From Paramecium sonneborni (lineage: Eukaryota; Ciliophora; Oligohymenophorea; Peniculida; Parameciidae): a stretch of DNA of 64,000 bases. Below are positions 1-12,869 of the stretch, piece after piece. The notes under the pieces are model-generated. The model was not told the DNA's origin and did no database searches. It saw only the letters and a program-made list of their open reading frames with translations. How positions within the stretch are numbered: the first letter of the stretch is position 1; each line of letters opens with the position of its first letter. Both the position numbers and the translations under genes were made by a program. The DNA is taken from NCBI GenBank assembly GCA_905182985.1, contig CAJJDN010000035.1, positions 587,689 to 651,688 of the forward strand. Direction: 5' to 3'.

Positions 1-1
1 T

Positions 2-2408
2 ATATTATCAATTTTAGTCCCTAAATTTGTTCGTAATCAAATTTAACTTGGTAGTTTACATATGTAAGAAGCTTAAAATGATGTTTCTATACTTTTTTGT
101 TACATTTGTGATTTTGATTCAATAATGAAGGAAGAAGGAAGAAATGTGGTTTTAATGCTAGATTCATTATTTAGAATATTTGATAATCTATGTTTATAAC
201 ATGGAGTTTAAAAGATTGAAACTGTAGGGTATACATACATGGCAGCAACTGGTATTAAAGCTTCTGAAATCAATATTTCCCCTCATATGTTAAAAACAGA
301 GAAAACCATGAGACTTGTAAATATGGCATTTGATATGATGGAATAAATTAAAGGAAGATAATATGGAAAAGGAAATTAAATAGAAATGAAAATTGGTATT
401 CATGTTGGCAGAGTTATTGCAGGTCTTATTGGGCATCATAAACCTTAATTTTCTTTGATTGGTGATCCAGTTAATTAAACAAGTAGAGTTGGTTCAACGG
501 GAGAAATTGGTGCAATAACACTTTCAGAAGAAGCTTTTAAATAAGCAAAACATGGTATTAGATACTATCATAAAAAATAAAAGGAAGCTAAAGGATTAGG
601 TTTGATCGATACTTATTAAGTTTTTAAAATTAAACCAAACAACTATTAAATTCCAATCAATTAATAACGATGGTAATAATTAGCTAAATTAGTTATTAAG
701 TAATAGAAACTAAAAAAAAATCTTGCAGGAGAGACTTAAAAAGAAACCATTTTATAGAAAATTTAAAATTCATTAAATAATTTACATGATAATAGTTTTT
801 GGGGAAGTTAAAAAATATCTAATTCACCCAAAACTTAATTTGCACAATCTTTATTAAATGTACACTCTTTGCCTGATCAACGAAGACATAGTTAATTAGA
901 TACTATTCCAATTTAGAGTTTAGCAATTTTAGATAGTGAAGAGACATAAATAAACGATCCGTAATAAGTTTCAGATGATGATGAGAAACATAAAGGATTG
1001 CTAAAGCCCAATTTATTGTTAATGATTCCAGAAAGTTAAAACGAGATAAAGAGAAGCTTTTATAATATACATTATGAACAATAATAATTTGAAAGTCATT
1101 TTGGTTTACTATCACTTTGGATCATTTATTTTGTAATAACACTACTTAATATTATTATAAGATAATTCTTCGGACAATAATACGATATATTTTTTATTAG
1201 AGTATTAATTTATTATTTATGATTAGTCCTTATTTTTAATTTGCTTGGTAATTTTATTACCTATTATTAAACAAACTTATAAAAATATCTACATAAATTG
1301 GATATTTTATATTGTATTTTAATATGGAACTTTTACTATCATATATGGAACATATCTAGCTAATAATAAATTAGTTTCCACAATTTCAATGGTTGAGTTG
1401 ATTTATTTAGTTATTGTAGTATGTTCTTTGAAGATGTTTACATTTGTTTAAATTTTAATTTTTATGCTTTTGCTTTTTACATCATTTTTAGCATTATTTA
1501 TTGATAACAAATAAATAACTCATTATTATGTATTCTATTTATTATCAGCAATAATTTTATCATTAATAGGTTATTATAAAGGAATGTCTGAGTTAATAGA
1601 AATGTATAATAATTTGTAATTGAATGAATAGAAGAAGGTTAAATAGATTTCATTAGTGAGTCAATTATTACCAACACATTCATATTTAAAAATGAAAAAT
1701 AATACACTTTATAATCGATCTGAATTTATTGATGATTTAGATGATGTTACTTTATTATTTGCAGATATTAAAGGATTTACAGAATATTCACATACTTAAT
1801 CTCCAGAAGGAGTTGTTAAGATGTTAAGAAATCTATTTACTGAATTTGATAAATTGTGTTTACAATTTAATGTTTATAAAATGTATACTATTGGAGATTG
1901 TTATGTTGTTATGGGTTTTTAATAAGCTAGTAAGAGAAATGTAATATATTTATTTATTAAAAATTAGCCAATTCAAGAAGCCATTAATACTGTGAAAATG
2001 GGATTTTCTATGATTGAAATAATAATGGAAGTAAGAAAATTGATTGATTTTCCTTTATTAAATATGAGAATAGGAATACATACAGGATCTATAATTGGAG
2101 GAATTATAGGAACAGATATAGTTCGATATGATATTTATGGATAGGATGTTAGTATTGCAAATAAAATGGAGAGTTCTGGAACTGAAGGACATGTGTAAAT
2201 ATCTGAAACTACAAAATTAATGATAGAGAGAGCAGAAAGAAATCCTTTTGTATTTTAATTTAAATAAAATGTGGAATTAGCCAAATTTAATACTTCAATA
2301 AATGGATATCTAGTAGAATGGGAAAGAAAGAAAAGGGATCGAGGTGAAAGTCATTTTAGAGGGGAACCTAATTTAATGAGAGATATAAAAGAAAGTCAAA
2401 ATTTGTGA
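2..2408 (+). CDS. Guanylyl/adenylyl cyclase, class III, 3' part (5' end outside window)
   Basis: Two class III nucleotide cyclase domains separated by a membrane block. The frame is open at the window edge and enters the first domain (motifs ICDFD, DNLCLQHG, then IGDPVNQTSRVGSTG). A linker rich in Q and charged residues follows, then about 170 hydrophobic residues (around 1095-1620) that can form six helices, then the second domain with LLFADIKGFTEYS, YTIGDCYVV and IGIHTGSIIGG. A 25-nt intron at 1202-1226 removes an in-frame TGA and restores frame; 1931-1957 is a probable 27-nt intron. The layout matches the ciliate guanylyl cyclases, whose N-terminal half is a P-type-ATPase-like membrane unit; that half would lie upstream and is not seen. 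Likely role: cGMP synthesis at the plasma or ciliary membrane. TGA stop at 2406-2408. Confidence 0.85.
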
Positions 2409-2479
2409 ACTATTGATTTATATTATAATAATTAGTTTATAAATACATTAAATAAAATTTTATGATATTAATACATAAA

Positions 2480-4371
2480 TCAGATTAGTTTTTATTTTGA
2501 GAAATTTATTTAAATAGATTTACCATCTAATTCTAGTCCATTATTATTAGCCAAAACAGTAAGTGCTATTTCTGCACTTGCAAATCTAAGAATAGCCATA
2601 TATTTAGTTGCATTTGTAATGATCTTATATTGTTTAATAATTCCATACTCTTATAAGTATTGTTATAGTAAATTTAATTAACAAGAATTCTTAGTTAAAT
2701 TAGATACCTATATTGTATCACAAGGAGGTGCCAAAGTATATGTGCTTTCAGGTTTAATTCGATGTGTTTCTTCTCCTCCTTAAAAATATTCTTCTTAAGC
2801 TTTCAGATCTTAAGTATACTCTCCAGGTTTACTTGGTTAAACTTTTAATGAAATTTCATCATAATTTGAAAAAAATATCTTTTTTTTAAATAGTATGGTA
2901 CTTTAATTGATTATCCGTAAAACATTATATCATTAAGAGATTCTTTTGCAATAGCAGCATAATCATTTGTCATATATTGTATTAAAGCACTTGATCTTTC
3001 TTTTAAATAGATCATTTTATCTATATTGCCATAGATACTAAATAAATTATATAACATTTATGATGTAACAACTTTTCTATCAAACCATCTAGCATAAATA
3101 ACTTTAGATTTTTTAGTTTCTATTTAAATTTAAAATTAAATTATACATTAAAGTAATTTAGAATTTGAATAATCATCTATTTTATCTGCACTTGATTACA
3201 TTTTGTCAAATTAAAATTTTTCTACTGATTATAATGTTACACTCTTTGAAACTGGCATTCTAACCATTTTATTTTTAAATTAATCTTAATTAGATGTCTA
3301 AATTTATTAAAAAGATGGTTAAATAGATTATTAAACAATTTAAGATGGTTATTATAAAATTTATTATGGTTTTTCAAATTTATATTAAAATTGATTGATT
3401 TAATTCTTATTTTCTGAATTCTAATCAAAATATTGTAAAAATTCATTATGTTATTCTTCATCATCCTCTTCATCTTCACATTGATCAGATCCAGTTATTT
3501 CATTATCTGATTCTCTTAATCCTAATCCTTGAAAATTTAAATCATCTTCATATGCATCACAAAGAGGATCAGCATTATTATTCTCTTAATAACTTTACAA
3601 AAATTCTATCTAATCATTTTTCTTTTATTATTATTCAGCAGGCAATGTTAATTTTTTACGATTTAATTGTTTAGATGGAACATTTTATTATGATGGATCA
3701 TCAGATTTATTAACTCCTTATAGAAAATTTTGATATTAATCAGTTAAGTGTTAGAAATTAGATTAGTATTCAAAAATCTAGTTAAGTAATTATTACTATT
3801 TTTCAATTTAAGATTAAAGATCAACTGATGATACTGTAGGTATAGAAAAACCTTCAGCACTCACTAATTAAAGTTATCCCATTACTGAATTAATTTATTG
3901 AATTTGTTAAGACATTTGATTTTAAAATTGCATTTATGATTACAATAATTAAATAGGTATCTATTACTATGGCTATTAAGATGCTGGCTGTTGTTATTTA
4001 CGTAATAATGTGTAATCTAGAGTAAATGATAAATTATACCAACTCCACCAGTGTTGTTTTCTTGGAATGTAATGTAGGTTAGTTTACTAGCATAAACATT
4101 CATGGGCAATTAAGGATCATCACAAAATAATTTATCATTCATTATTTATCTAGCTTTATTAGCTGACTCTAGGTATTCAAATTCTATAAATGTTTTCCAA
4201 GTTAATGATCTTTCAAATATTAGCATCTATAAATAATAGAGTAATAACAATTTTTACTCTTTGAATTGTTCCAAATTGACTAAATACTTTAAAATATTTA
4301 TCATGTCCTAGAGTTTTATTAGCTTTGTTTGTAATCACCACCAAAATCACATTTGTTGTTTCTTAATTCAT
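2480..4371 (-). CDS. PTB/hnRNP-L-like RNA-binding protein with several RRMs
   Basis: About 607 codons after removing introns 4227-4248, 4017-4039 and 2879-2901; the exon total is a multiple of three. The N-terminal RRM reads ILVVITNKANKTLG, then FKVFSQFGTIQRVKI, and ends ASKLTYITF, the extended RRM2 type of polypyrimidine-tract-binding protein and hnRNP L. A Q-rich and strongly acidic linker of some 250 residues follows. A second RRM (VIYARWFDRKVVTSQMLYNLFSIYG) and a third near the C-terminus (YGIIKQYKIITNATKYMAILRFASAEIALTVLANNNG, given here in part for its RNP motif) complete it. Expected role: nuclear or cytoplasmic pre-mRNA/mRNA binding. The start is the ATG just after an in-frame TGA. 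The family is clear; the exact orthologue is not. Confidence 0.75.
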
Positions 4372-4416
4372 TAATTAATTAATAAGAATTCTTAATACGA
4401 TATATTATATATAGTT

Positions 4417-6518
4417 TCATGCTTTTTTTTTGTTAAATCCATTAGATTTGGTTCCTGAGCCACTTTCTCTTCTCACTCCATCTACTAATTAATTTCTTAA
4501 ATTTCGAGACTCTTATTACGCTTACTATAATTATTCCTCTAAAGTATTATTTTATTCCATTATTTATTCCAATTGTTCATTCAATTTATTAATCTCTTCC
4601 TTCAAACCTTAAAATTTCTTTATTACATCCAAATACCTTCTGTCCTTGCTTATTCTTTTTATGCTCTCTCAATTTATTTCTCTCCATTTTACACACTCTT
4701 CACATATTTGTCTTTCCAAATTTCTATTTCTTTTAAATTCTCCTAAATCTTCATTTCTTAACATTACTTATCCCTTGTCATATTCTCTCCTATGGCTATT
4801 AACTTTTCCATTTAAGTCTTAATATGTTCATTTTCAATCAATAAACCTATAATCTATACATATCAATACTTGCTATCCTATTCTCTAAAGCTTTTACTTC
4901 ATTCTAATTTCTTTATGCTTAAGATTTCATCTTTTATTGTTCAATTGTTGAATTTTTTATTTAATCTTGAATTTATCTCTAATTATCATTGTACTATTTT
5001 TATTAATTAATTAATTCTATTTTCATTTGGTCTTGAACTTATTTGACTTCTTAAGCACATTCTAATTTAATTTACTATATTTAATTATCTTTTTGATAAA
5101 TAGTCTATTTAACTTACTCTTATAATTGATTGATTTTTTAATTTTTTTCTTTGATTTCTAAATTCTATTGGTCAATCTTTTCTTAAAGTTTTTTTATTTT
5201 ATTATCTAATTCAGTTAATTTTATTTGTTCCCCTCTTAATTTTAATTCATCCATACTTTTCTCTCTAACTCTGATAGGTACTTACTTTTACTACTATTAA
5301 AACTCTTCTAATTTATTTTCATTAATTTATTATATTTCTAATAATTTTTGATTAGTTTTCTCTAAATCTGAAATCTTGCCTTTGCTACTAATATCATCCT
5401 TTTTTATTTTCTATTATAATTAAAAGTTCAATTCTCCCAACTAATTATTTTTTTTAAGTAATTTTTCATATTATTAATAAATATCATCAGATTCTCCTTA
5501 AAGCGACTTATATTTTGATAATTTTAATTTTGATACTTCAGCTTATAAATTTGAAATTGTATTTTTGGCTGTTTTCAATTCTTCTATAAAAGAAGGAGAA
5601 GAATTATTTCGATTTTGATTTGCTTTAAAATTTTCAATAATATCTATTTTTTCTTAAATTTCGCATCTATATTAATCTTTCATTTTTGCAATTTCTTTTT
5701 GGTGTTTTTCATTAATAATTTTAATTTTTTATTCATATTTATCCTCCAAAATTACTTTAGCTTCATTTTCTCGACTCTTTTCAGATGATATTGCCTTTTA
5801 TAAATTTCCATTTTCTTCTAAAAGTAACTGTATTTTTTTAGAAAAATCTTAAATCTTTAATTGTAATTCATTATTTTAATGAGTTAAGATTTCAATTTCT
5901 TTTCCTCTCTTATTAGCAAGTACACCTAATGAAGTATCAGAAGAACATTATTTCTCTAAATGTATTAATTTATCTCTTAAATCCTCAACTATACGATTCT
6001 TTTCTTTGAGTTATTCTTCAACTTAATGTAACTAATAATTAGATTAGAATGAATACTTTAATTTTTGACGTTTGAATTTCATCATTTAATCTTTTTTCAT
6101 TAATAAATCGTTCCTTTAATTGTTGTTCCAATTTCTGAATAGTATCTGCAATTTCAGTAGATTAATTACTCGTGTTCATCTCCAATAATTATACTACTTT
6201 ATCATTTTCTTCCAACAACATTCCAATTTACTGATCTTTCTTTTCACCAAGTAATCTCATTTATCTAAGATCATTGAGTGCATCTTCAAATTATCTACCT
6301 ATTTGTTAGGCTTCTTAAGATGTTTCATCTAATTAAGATTTTTATCTCTATATAACATTTTCTTATTATTTTAATTTGATTTCCAATTCTAAGATTCTCT
6401 TCTCCAACACCTTTCTAGCTGCTATTTCTTTGGAAACTTCTGATACTTCCTTTATTGTACGAGAAGGACTCGAATGTAAAGCAATTTGACTCCCAGTATT
6501 TTTGATATGTTAACTCAT
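4417..6518 (-). CDS. Long coiled-coil protein
   Basis: One long alpha-helical protein of roughly 680 residues, rich in E, K, Q, L and I in heptad-like spacing, with a short basic Ser/Gly/Lys tail ending in KKKA before TGA. Introns are placed at 6032-6056 (25 nt) and 4847-4869 (23 nt), each joining two good coiled-coil frames. The exon total is still off by two nucleotides, so at least one more short intron is unplaced. The start ATG opens MSQHIKNTGSQIALHSSPS. No enzymatic domain is visible. Its end lies 46 bp from the start of the PTB-like gene, so both are read in the same direction. A cytoskeletal, basal-body or ciliary scaffold role is only inferred from composition. Confidence 0.7.
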
Positions 6519-6596
6519 TTACAACTGCAGATTTATTAATAAATTTTATATAAATATTGAACACATATATATGAAGATTTAATACTATAAACAAAT

Positions 6597-8260
6597 TCAA
6601 TTATCAGAATCATCATCCAAATGCTCTTCTCCTTCTGGCTCTTCTTAATAATTTTCTGGATCTCCCTCATATTCACTTAAACCTTCATAATCTTCTTAAG
6701 CAACATTCTCTTTCTTTTTGTCTTCCTTATATTTTCTAATTTCATCTAACACATATTCTTATTCTTTTTCATCATCAATCTCTTATTCTGATTCTTCAAG
6801 TTCTTCACCAGCTTATTATCTTTATTTCTCAGACATAACCTTTTATTTTATTAATTCCTCCTATTCATAAAGAAGTTTTTGAGCTTCACTCTACAAATTA
6901 CTTTCACCCTTTCCTCCTTTTATATGTTATTCAATTAATCTTATTAATTCTTTTACTTTTATTTTATTTCCAACAAAACCAAAATCTTCAGATGTTCTTT
7001 TCAATTATTTCTCCAAAAATAATGTATATTCATTAAACCATTATTCTTTTGAAAATATTGCTAAATACACTACAATCTTATTAATCACTTACTAACAAAA
7101 ATCTGCCCAAAAAGTTCCTGATTACTTATATTTGGGTTTTATTACAATATTTATTTAAAAATCATATGGTTTAACACTACTCTTCAACTTTTTTCTCTTT
7201 AATTCTGCACAATTCAACATTCTTAGAATATAACTCAATAAATTTTAATTAACCTTATAAATTTATGAAACTTTGATTAAGATATCAATTAACTGTAATT
7301 AAAAAGTGTAATTATCTATACAAGGATAAAAATCTAAAACGGATTAGGCAATTTAAATAAATGGAGGCATTAAATCAGCCAATTAATTTTCTCTTTTATG
7401 TGTACAAATTACTTATGCCCATAATTTTAGTACATTTAAAGTTTATTAATTGTAAATAGATTAAACATTCTATTAATTCTTTGAAACACTAGCATCTCTA
7501 ATCTTTTTTACCAATTTCTATAAGCTCAAATAAACTACTTAATATGCCTAGTTCATATTCATATTACATAATTCAGTAATACAATTAATCATGAAATTTA
7601 TTGCTTCATAATTTCTCCAAAGTACATGTTTGGCTGACTCCAAATATTTCTCATAAAATTTCTATTTAATTATTTAAATTCTTATACTTTTAAAATATCC
7701 TATTGTTAATGATCAACCATTGATTAAAATACTTTTCTAATCTAAACAAAAGCTTGTAATTTAATTTGTAAAGATAAATGATCACCCCATATTTTTATTA
7801 ATAATTTTAATGATTTCTTTTACAAACTTTCAAAAGCTGTTAAAACTACATTTAAATTTCCTAATGCACGTATAACAAATAGGATTGTTCCTTCTTATGC
7901 TTCTTGTGTTTCTATAGTATGTTCCAAAAAATTCATTGCTTTAATGAAAAATCCTCTTATGATTACCTAATGAATATGAGATTCAATATGTTCTCTCTTA
8001 AATGTTTCAGCATAATCCACTTAATAAAAATCTCTTAAAATATTTGGAAGTTGTATCAATGAAAATTAAATAATCTTAGAGTAATCCTCAGGTTCTTTAA
8101 AATACTTTGTAATAGCTTAATCTGGTTAATCTTCATCCTAATCTCCTTTAGATGCAAGTCTAAAAAGCTTGATTAGAAGAGAAATGCTCTTAAAATTTGG
8201 AGATTCTGTGATTTTCTCAAAGAGTTGATTAATAATCATTAATTAAATATGTTACTTCAT
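6597..8260 (-). CDS. NOC2: Nucleolar complex protein 2 (NOC2) family
   Basis: NOC2 proteins pair with NOC1 or NOC3 to move pre-60S ribosomal particles through nucleolus and nucleoplasm. The frame gives about 545 residues after one 26-nt intron (7662-7687), and the length closes to a multiple of three. Family landmarks in order: the helical region around IQFSLIQLPNIL, WGDHLSLQIKLQAFVQIRKVF, AINFMINCITELC, VYLSLYKLVKKIRDASVS, a VLKLWAQV block, then LKSSVKPYDFQINIVIKP, close to the family's SSKP-x-DF signature. The C-terminus is a D/E-rich tail typical of nucleolar proteins. The chosen start is the first ATG after an in-frame TGA; an upstream extension is possible, because animal and fungal members are longer at the N-terminus. 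Confidence 0.8.
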
Positions 8261-8454
8261 AACATTAAAATATGTATAGCAAATATATATTTCAGGTTGC
8301 TATTCCTATAAAACCCTTTATAAATAAAGAATGGTAAATTTTGGATATAACAACTCTATCGATTTAGTTCAAGAAACCATAACTATCATTTCACCTATTG
8401 AAACTCCTATTAATAAAAAAATTACACATAAAATTTAATTGGATTTTTTATAGA

Positions 8455-9493
8455 ATGGTATTTCAAAAAGAAATCTTTGAAACAACTCTTTATTTTCAAT
8501 TTCTACAAATAATTTATGCCATTAATTTTAATATTGCAAGTTATGGAACTTCAGGATTTGGTTAATAACATAAATATTATTAACTTTTTTAGTATAGACT
8601 ATTAAAACATGTTGATTAATATGGATAATTAATTCGTTCCATCAATAATATCGTTTAAACTATCTAAAATAAGATAAGGAATATTTTCATTAATTTTTTT
8701 ATCTGGAAATCTTGGGAGTAACTACATGATTTACTTAATAATATGAATACAAATCTAGATATTAGAGATGATTAAGAAAAGGAGTTATTATTCATCTTAT
8801 AAAAGAAATCGAAAATTCAACTACTATATAAAAATTGATTTAACTTATTCACATTGCTAAAAAAATAAAATCTCTTAAAAAAATACGAAATACTCATATT
8901 CTCATTTTTTATTCAAGATCATCCACAAGCATGGTGACTAAAATTATTTTTGCTAGTTTGGGATCGATTGAAATGGGTATCTTTTACAAAAAAAAGAAAA
9001 AAAATATCCATCATTTATTCTTTATAGAAATAGCAAATTAATTAGATTTTTCAAAGAATATCTAGAAAGCAATTCTAAAAAACTCACTATTTCATGTGCA
9101 AGTTTTGCTATTCTTGATTATGAAGATACTTTTCAAACATTTAACTATATTGAATATAATTAAATGGCTAAAAAGATTAATATCTAAACTTCTATTAAAA
9201 ATTTTTCTTAAAATAAACAATAATTAATCTTAGAATAAACTAATCATGATTGACTTACTTAAGATGAAGAATTAAAAAATTAACTTAATAAATAAGTTTT
9301 AAATTAATTCAAAATTAAAACATTTTATTATTCAATATTTCAACAGAGAATCTTAAACTTATAAAGATATTTAAATTACAATAAGAATAAATCACTATAA
9401 AAACTAAAATCCTTAGAACAAATTGATCAATAGAAAGAAAAAAGTATCTTTCGTTAAGAAATGATATTAAAGTGCTAATTTAAAATTAAATGA
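8455..9493 (+). pseudogene. Decayed coding region, unrecognised
   Basis: Starting at ATG 8455 one frame reads well for 127 codons (rich in FLQII, QTIQNK, LLNNMNTN) and meets TGA at 8836-8838. The same frame continues plausibly and meets another TGA at 8935-8937. From 8931 a different frame gives MVTKIIFASLGSIEM and, if a 20-nt AAG-ended intron (8976-8995) is allowed, runs on as YPSFILYRNSKLIRFF to TGA at 9251-9253; after that stop the same frame stays open to 9493. No intron with normal ends removes the other stops. I recognise no family. Either this is a recently broken gene, in which some TGA may once have been TGG, or it is two or three very short genes. Confidence 0.35.
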
Positions 9494-9865
9494 TATAATT
9501 GTAAAATTAACTAATAATTTCACATTGCAATAATAGATGTGACATCTTTATTGATTATAAAATACCAAGTAAAATAATTTAGTTGATTTTGATAAATTTT
9601 ATATCTCATTAATGTTTCTAAAATCTTACTACATTCAGAAAACAGCAATTTTTTTTACAAGACATTTTCAATAAAAAGATCTTTTATGTATAAAAATTAA
9701 ATCAGATTGAGCCTTTTAATAGAAAAATAAATTAGTCACTTCATATGTCAAAGAGTTCATTAATTAAGAAATAGAAATGAAGATAAAATTACATTAATTA
9801 AACTAAAAATAAAAAATATCCTAAAAAAATAATATTTCTTTTATTTTTCTTATTATTTAACTTAC
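9494..9865. other. Gene-free AT-rich gap
   Basis: About 370 bp of AT-rich sequence between the decayed region and the convergent 3' end of the aspartic-protease-like gene. TGA occurs often in all frames. No repeat, hairpin or RNA gene recognised. Confidence 0.5.
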
Positions 9866-11705
9866 TCATAATCTAAATTAACCAGGCATGTATCCTTAAG
9901 AATTTATTCCTATTTAATTATTCCTTTATGGACTTGAATTATAGAGACCCCCTAAATAAAGATTTGGTTATGCTCTTTAAGGTTATTACTAATATGTTTG
10001 AGTAAGTCCATATTATGCTTACTAAGATTATTAAAATTATTAATTAAATTGAGGAATTTGTTATAATTATTATTAGTATTAAGGTTACTAATACATAGAA
10101 ATAGGTGGTTATTTTACAATTTAATTTGTATCAATTTAATGTAAATAATCCTAATCATAAAGAGCTTTACTAAAATTTACATTTAATATTATTACTGCAT
10201 GCAGTTTACTAAAAGGAATAAAGACAATAAAAGTAGCAATATTCCAATAATTGCTGTATAAAGAATTGTATTTTATTGAATATGGATTTCATCAGGAATG
10301 ACTTAATATCCATGAGAAATTGAAATTTAATTCATATCTTAATTGAATACCACATAATTTTATCTAAATTTAGATCTAAAATTAATTTTACTTAAAAAAT
10401 GTATGAGGAATAATTATAATAGGTTTTTCTTATTAAGTTAATAAAGTATTTTTATCTGAAATGGTTTTCATTAACAGATAGCATTAGTCATTTTCTCTGT
10501 GAATGTAATCTTCTTTTGATAATAAGTATGAAATTTTATCTTAGAGATTAAAAGAGAAATAAATGTCTTTATATTTTTCAAATTGATCATTATTACATGG
10601 ACATTTATATAAACTATCTTATAATTAGCAAATCTAAAATAAAGTAATTAAATTACAATTTAGAAATTTTTGATTTCTTTTAAAAATTTTTAAATAATTG
10701 ATATATCTGCCCAAATAAATCTTGTAGTGCTATCAAAAATAGCAGTTCCAGTAGCTAAAAATTAAAATATATCTATATACAAGCAAACTTTCCTTCTATC
10801 CCATAAGAAATTTTATTAATCTTCAAAGCCCAAACTTTTTTTCCTATATTTGTAAATGTAGTGAATTTTGATTAAGCAAAATAATTCTATTCTTCACCAA
10901 TAACCAATAAATATAAATTATCTTCTAATTTCAATGAAAATGTTGATTATGGTACATTATTTAATTAAGAATGGAATCTATATTATTTATGATATTATAA
11001 ATACTATTATAGTAAACTATGAGTTTATTCTAAAGTTGGTTCTTTTTTAATTTCTTTAACCATAGCATTTATTTTATTCTTATATTCTTCATAATCTGAA
11101 CCATATGCAAAACCTATGACACCATTTTTGGCCTTAAATTCATATTTAGGATCCTCTTTTTAGTTCAAATTATCAATAAGTCCTAAACCAACTTATTTTG
11201 CTTTCAATCCTATTAATTCCAAAGAATCCTTGTTTCATGATTTATTTATACCTATGTTGCATATGATCCTGTAACTATTACTCGACCTCCATAACTATTT
11301 TCATTTGTTAAAGGAATTTTTTTTTCATCAATTTAAGTTTTTTAATATTAACAACTTCCTTCACATTTGAATACTTCTGCATCATTTGGGCAATTAGTAC
11401 ATTAATTTGTCTCAGTTTTCTTTGAATAAACCCAAGAGATAAAAGATGTAGTATCAATTGTTTATTTGAATTAAGTTGAACCCAAAGTTAATGGTATCTC
11501 ATTTATTAATTAAGAATACTGTTAATGTATAATCATCCAAATATTATTTAGAATCATTTTCAGTTGCTTTTAACCTATTACTATCAACTTTTTAACTGGT
11601 AAAATGTTTATTACTGTGAATTTCCGAAGCTGCTTTCTCAAAATTAATTTTAACTTCATATGCTGATATGCTCAGAATTAAAATGCAAACTAATTCTGGA
11701 TTCAT
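9866..11705 (-). CDS. Type I membrane aspartic-protease-like protein
   Basis: Pepsin-like fold with signal peptide, luminal protease domain, one transmembrane helix and a Q/Y/P-rich cytosolic tail. Six introns (11498-11519, 11229-11251, 10755-10780, 10634-10656, 10364-10391, 10170-10195) leave 564 codons, a multiple of three. Start MNPELVCILILSISA reads as a signal peptide. The first active-site block is TLGSTQFKQTIDTTSFISWV: Asp77 is present, but the usual D-T-G is D-T-T. The second is GTAIFDSTTRFIW: Asp301 followed by Ser-Thr instead of Ser/Thr-Gly. FFKQNYVVFNQDMNQISIS matches the last strand pair of the fold. The transmembrane helix is about residues 443-463 (AIIGILLLLLSLFLLVNC). Catalysis is uncertain because both glycines of the psi-loop motifs are changed. 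Two introns end GAG or AAG rather than TAG. Confidence 0.8.
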
Positions 11706-12869
11706 CAATAAATAAATTTTATCAAATTTAATTCTTTTTTCAGTCAAATATTTACTAGAATTATTATTATATGCCAAAAACATCAGATAAATATATTTTA
11801 TTGTTACATTTTAAACTCTATTTTTCTGATGTAAATTAATTTAAATGATCAAAATTTTTACTGTTTCTTAAGATTATTAGTTTAAACATAGGACTTTTGA
11901 AATTATTAGCTTAATAATTATTAAGTCATATTATTTTCAGTTATAAGTAGTATACCATTACTTTCTTCAATATTTAATTTAAAATTTAGCCTTTTTATAT
12001 TTATTAATATTTTTATCATTCTTTCTATATAACTCATTAATATTTTGCTTATCGAGGAGAGAACAATCACTTATATTACTGATAAATAAGTTTAGGCATT
12101 GGTACCCAAATGTAATTAAAGAATTTATTATTAAATTAACTGAATAAATTAAATCGAAAATAGTAATGACATTCTAAATTTTTATTTTACTTAAAATAGT
12201 TAAGATAAATTTTCATATTATCATATTTATTTCTAATAGATAATTTAATTAAAAAGAATTTTCTAAGTTATTTTAAATTATATGATATAATTCTAAGTAA
12301 AAAACTATTTCAACATTTCTAATATGATTGTTTCCCTATCTTAATTTTGATTATTATCAGAAATATTTACAAAAAGATTCTAAAGATCTAGTTTTTTATT
12401 AAATTGATATCTTTAAGTTTTTTTTTTACTTGATGAGAAATAAGAAAATTTTAAATTAATTTTAGTTTTCTTGAAATATTTCAATAATATTAATTTATTA
12501 TAAAATATTTGAATATAATTAAAATTCATTTAATTACTATTTGTATTTCTTTAATTCCAAGAATTAATTTATATACAATTTAGTTATATGTAAAACTTTA
12601 TAAAGCCAATATCTGTAATAATAGATTATGCACATTAATATTAGATTTTAAGTTTCAAATTAAGCTGATATATTTATTAAACATATTTTTATAATATACA
12701 TATATCTAATAAATTAAGATATTCTAATGTATAATAAAATATTTCAGTTTAAAATGAAAAAGATTGTCAAGCATGAATTTAGTTATTATATAAATAGGAA
12801 AGAATGGATAATTATTTCAATTTTTTTAAAAATTTATTAGTTATATAACAATATTTAGAATAATTAGAA
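11706..12869. other. Long AT-rich stretch without a supportable gene
   Basis: About 1.16 kb, unusually long for this compact sequence, between two divergently read genes. Both strands carry frequent TGA. Short coding-like shreds appear on the minus strand near 12.2-12.4 kb but cannot be joined. It should hold the promoters of the protease-like gene and of the channel gene. Nothing else recognised. Confidence 0.5.
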
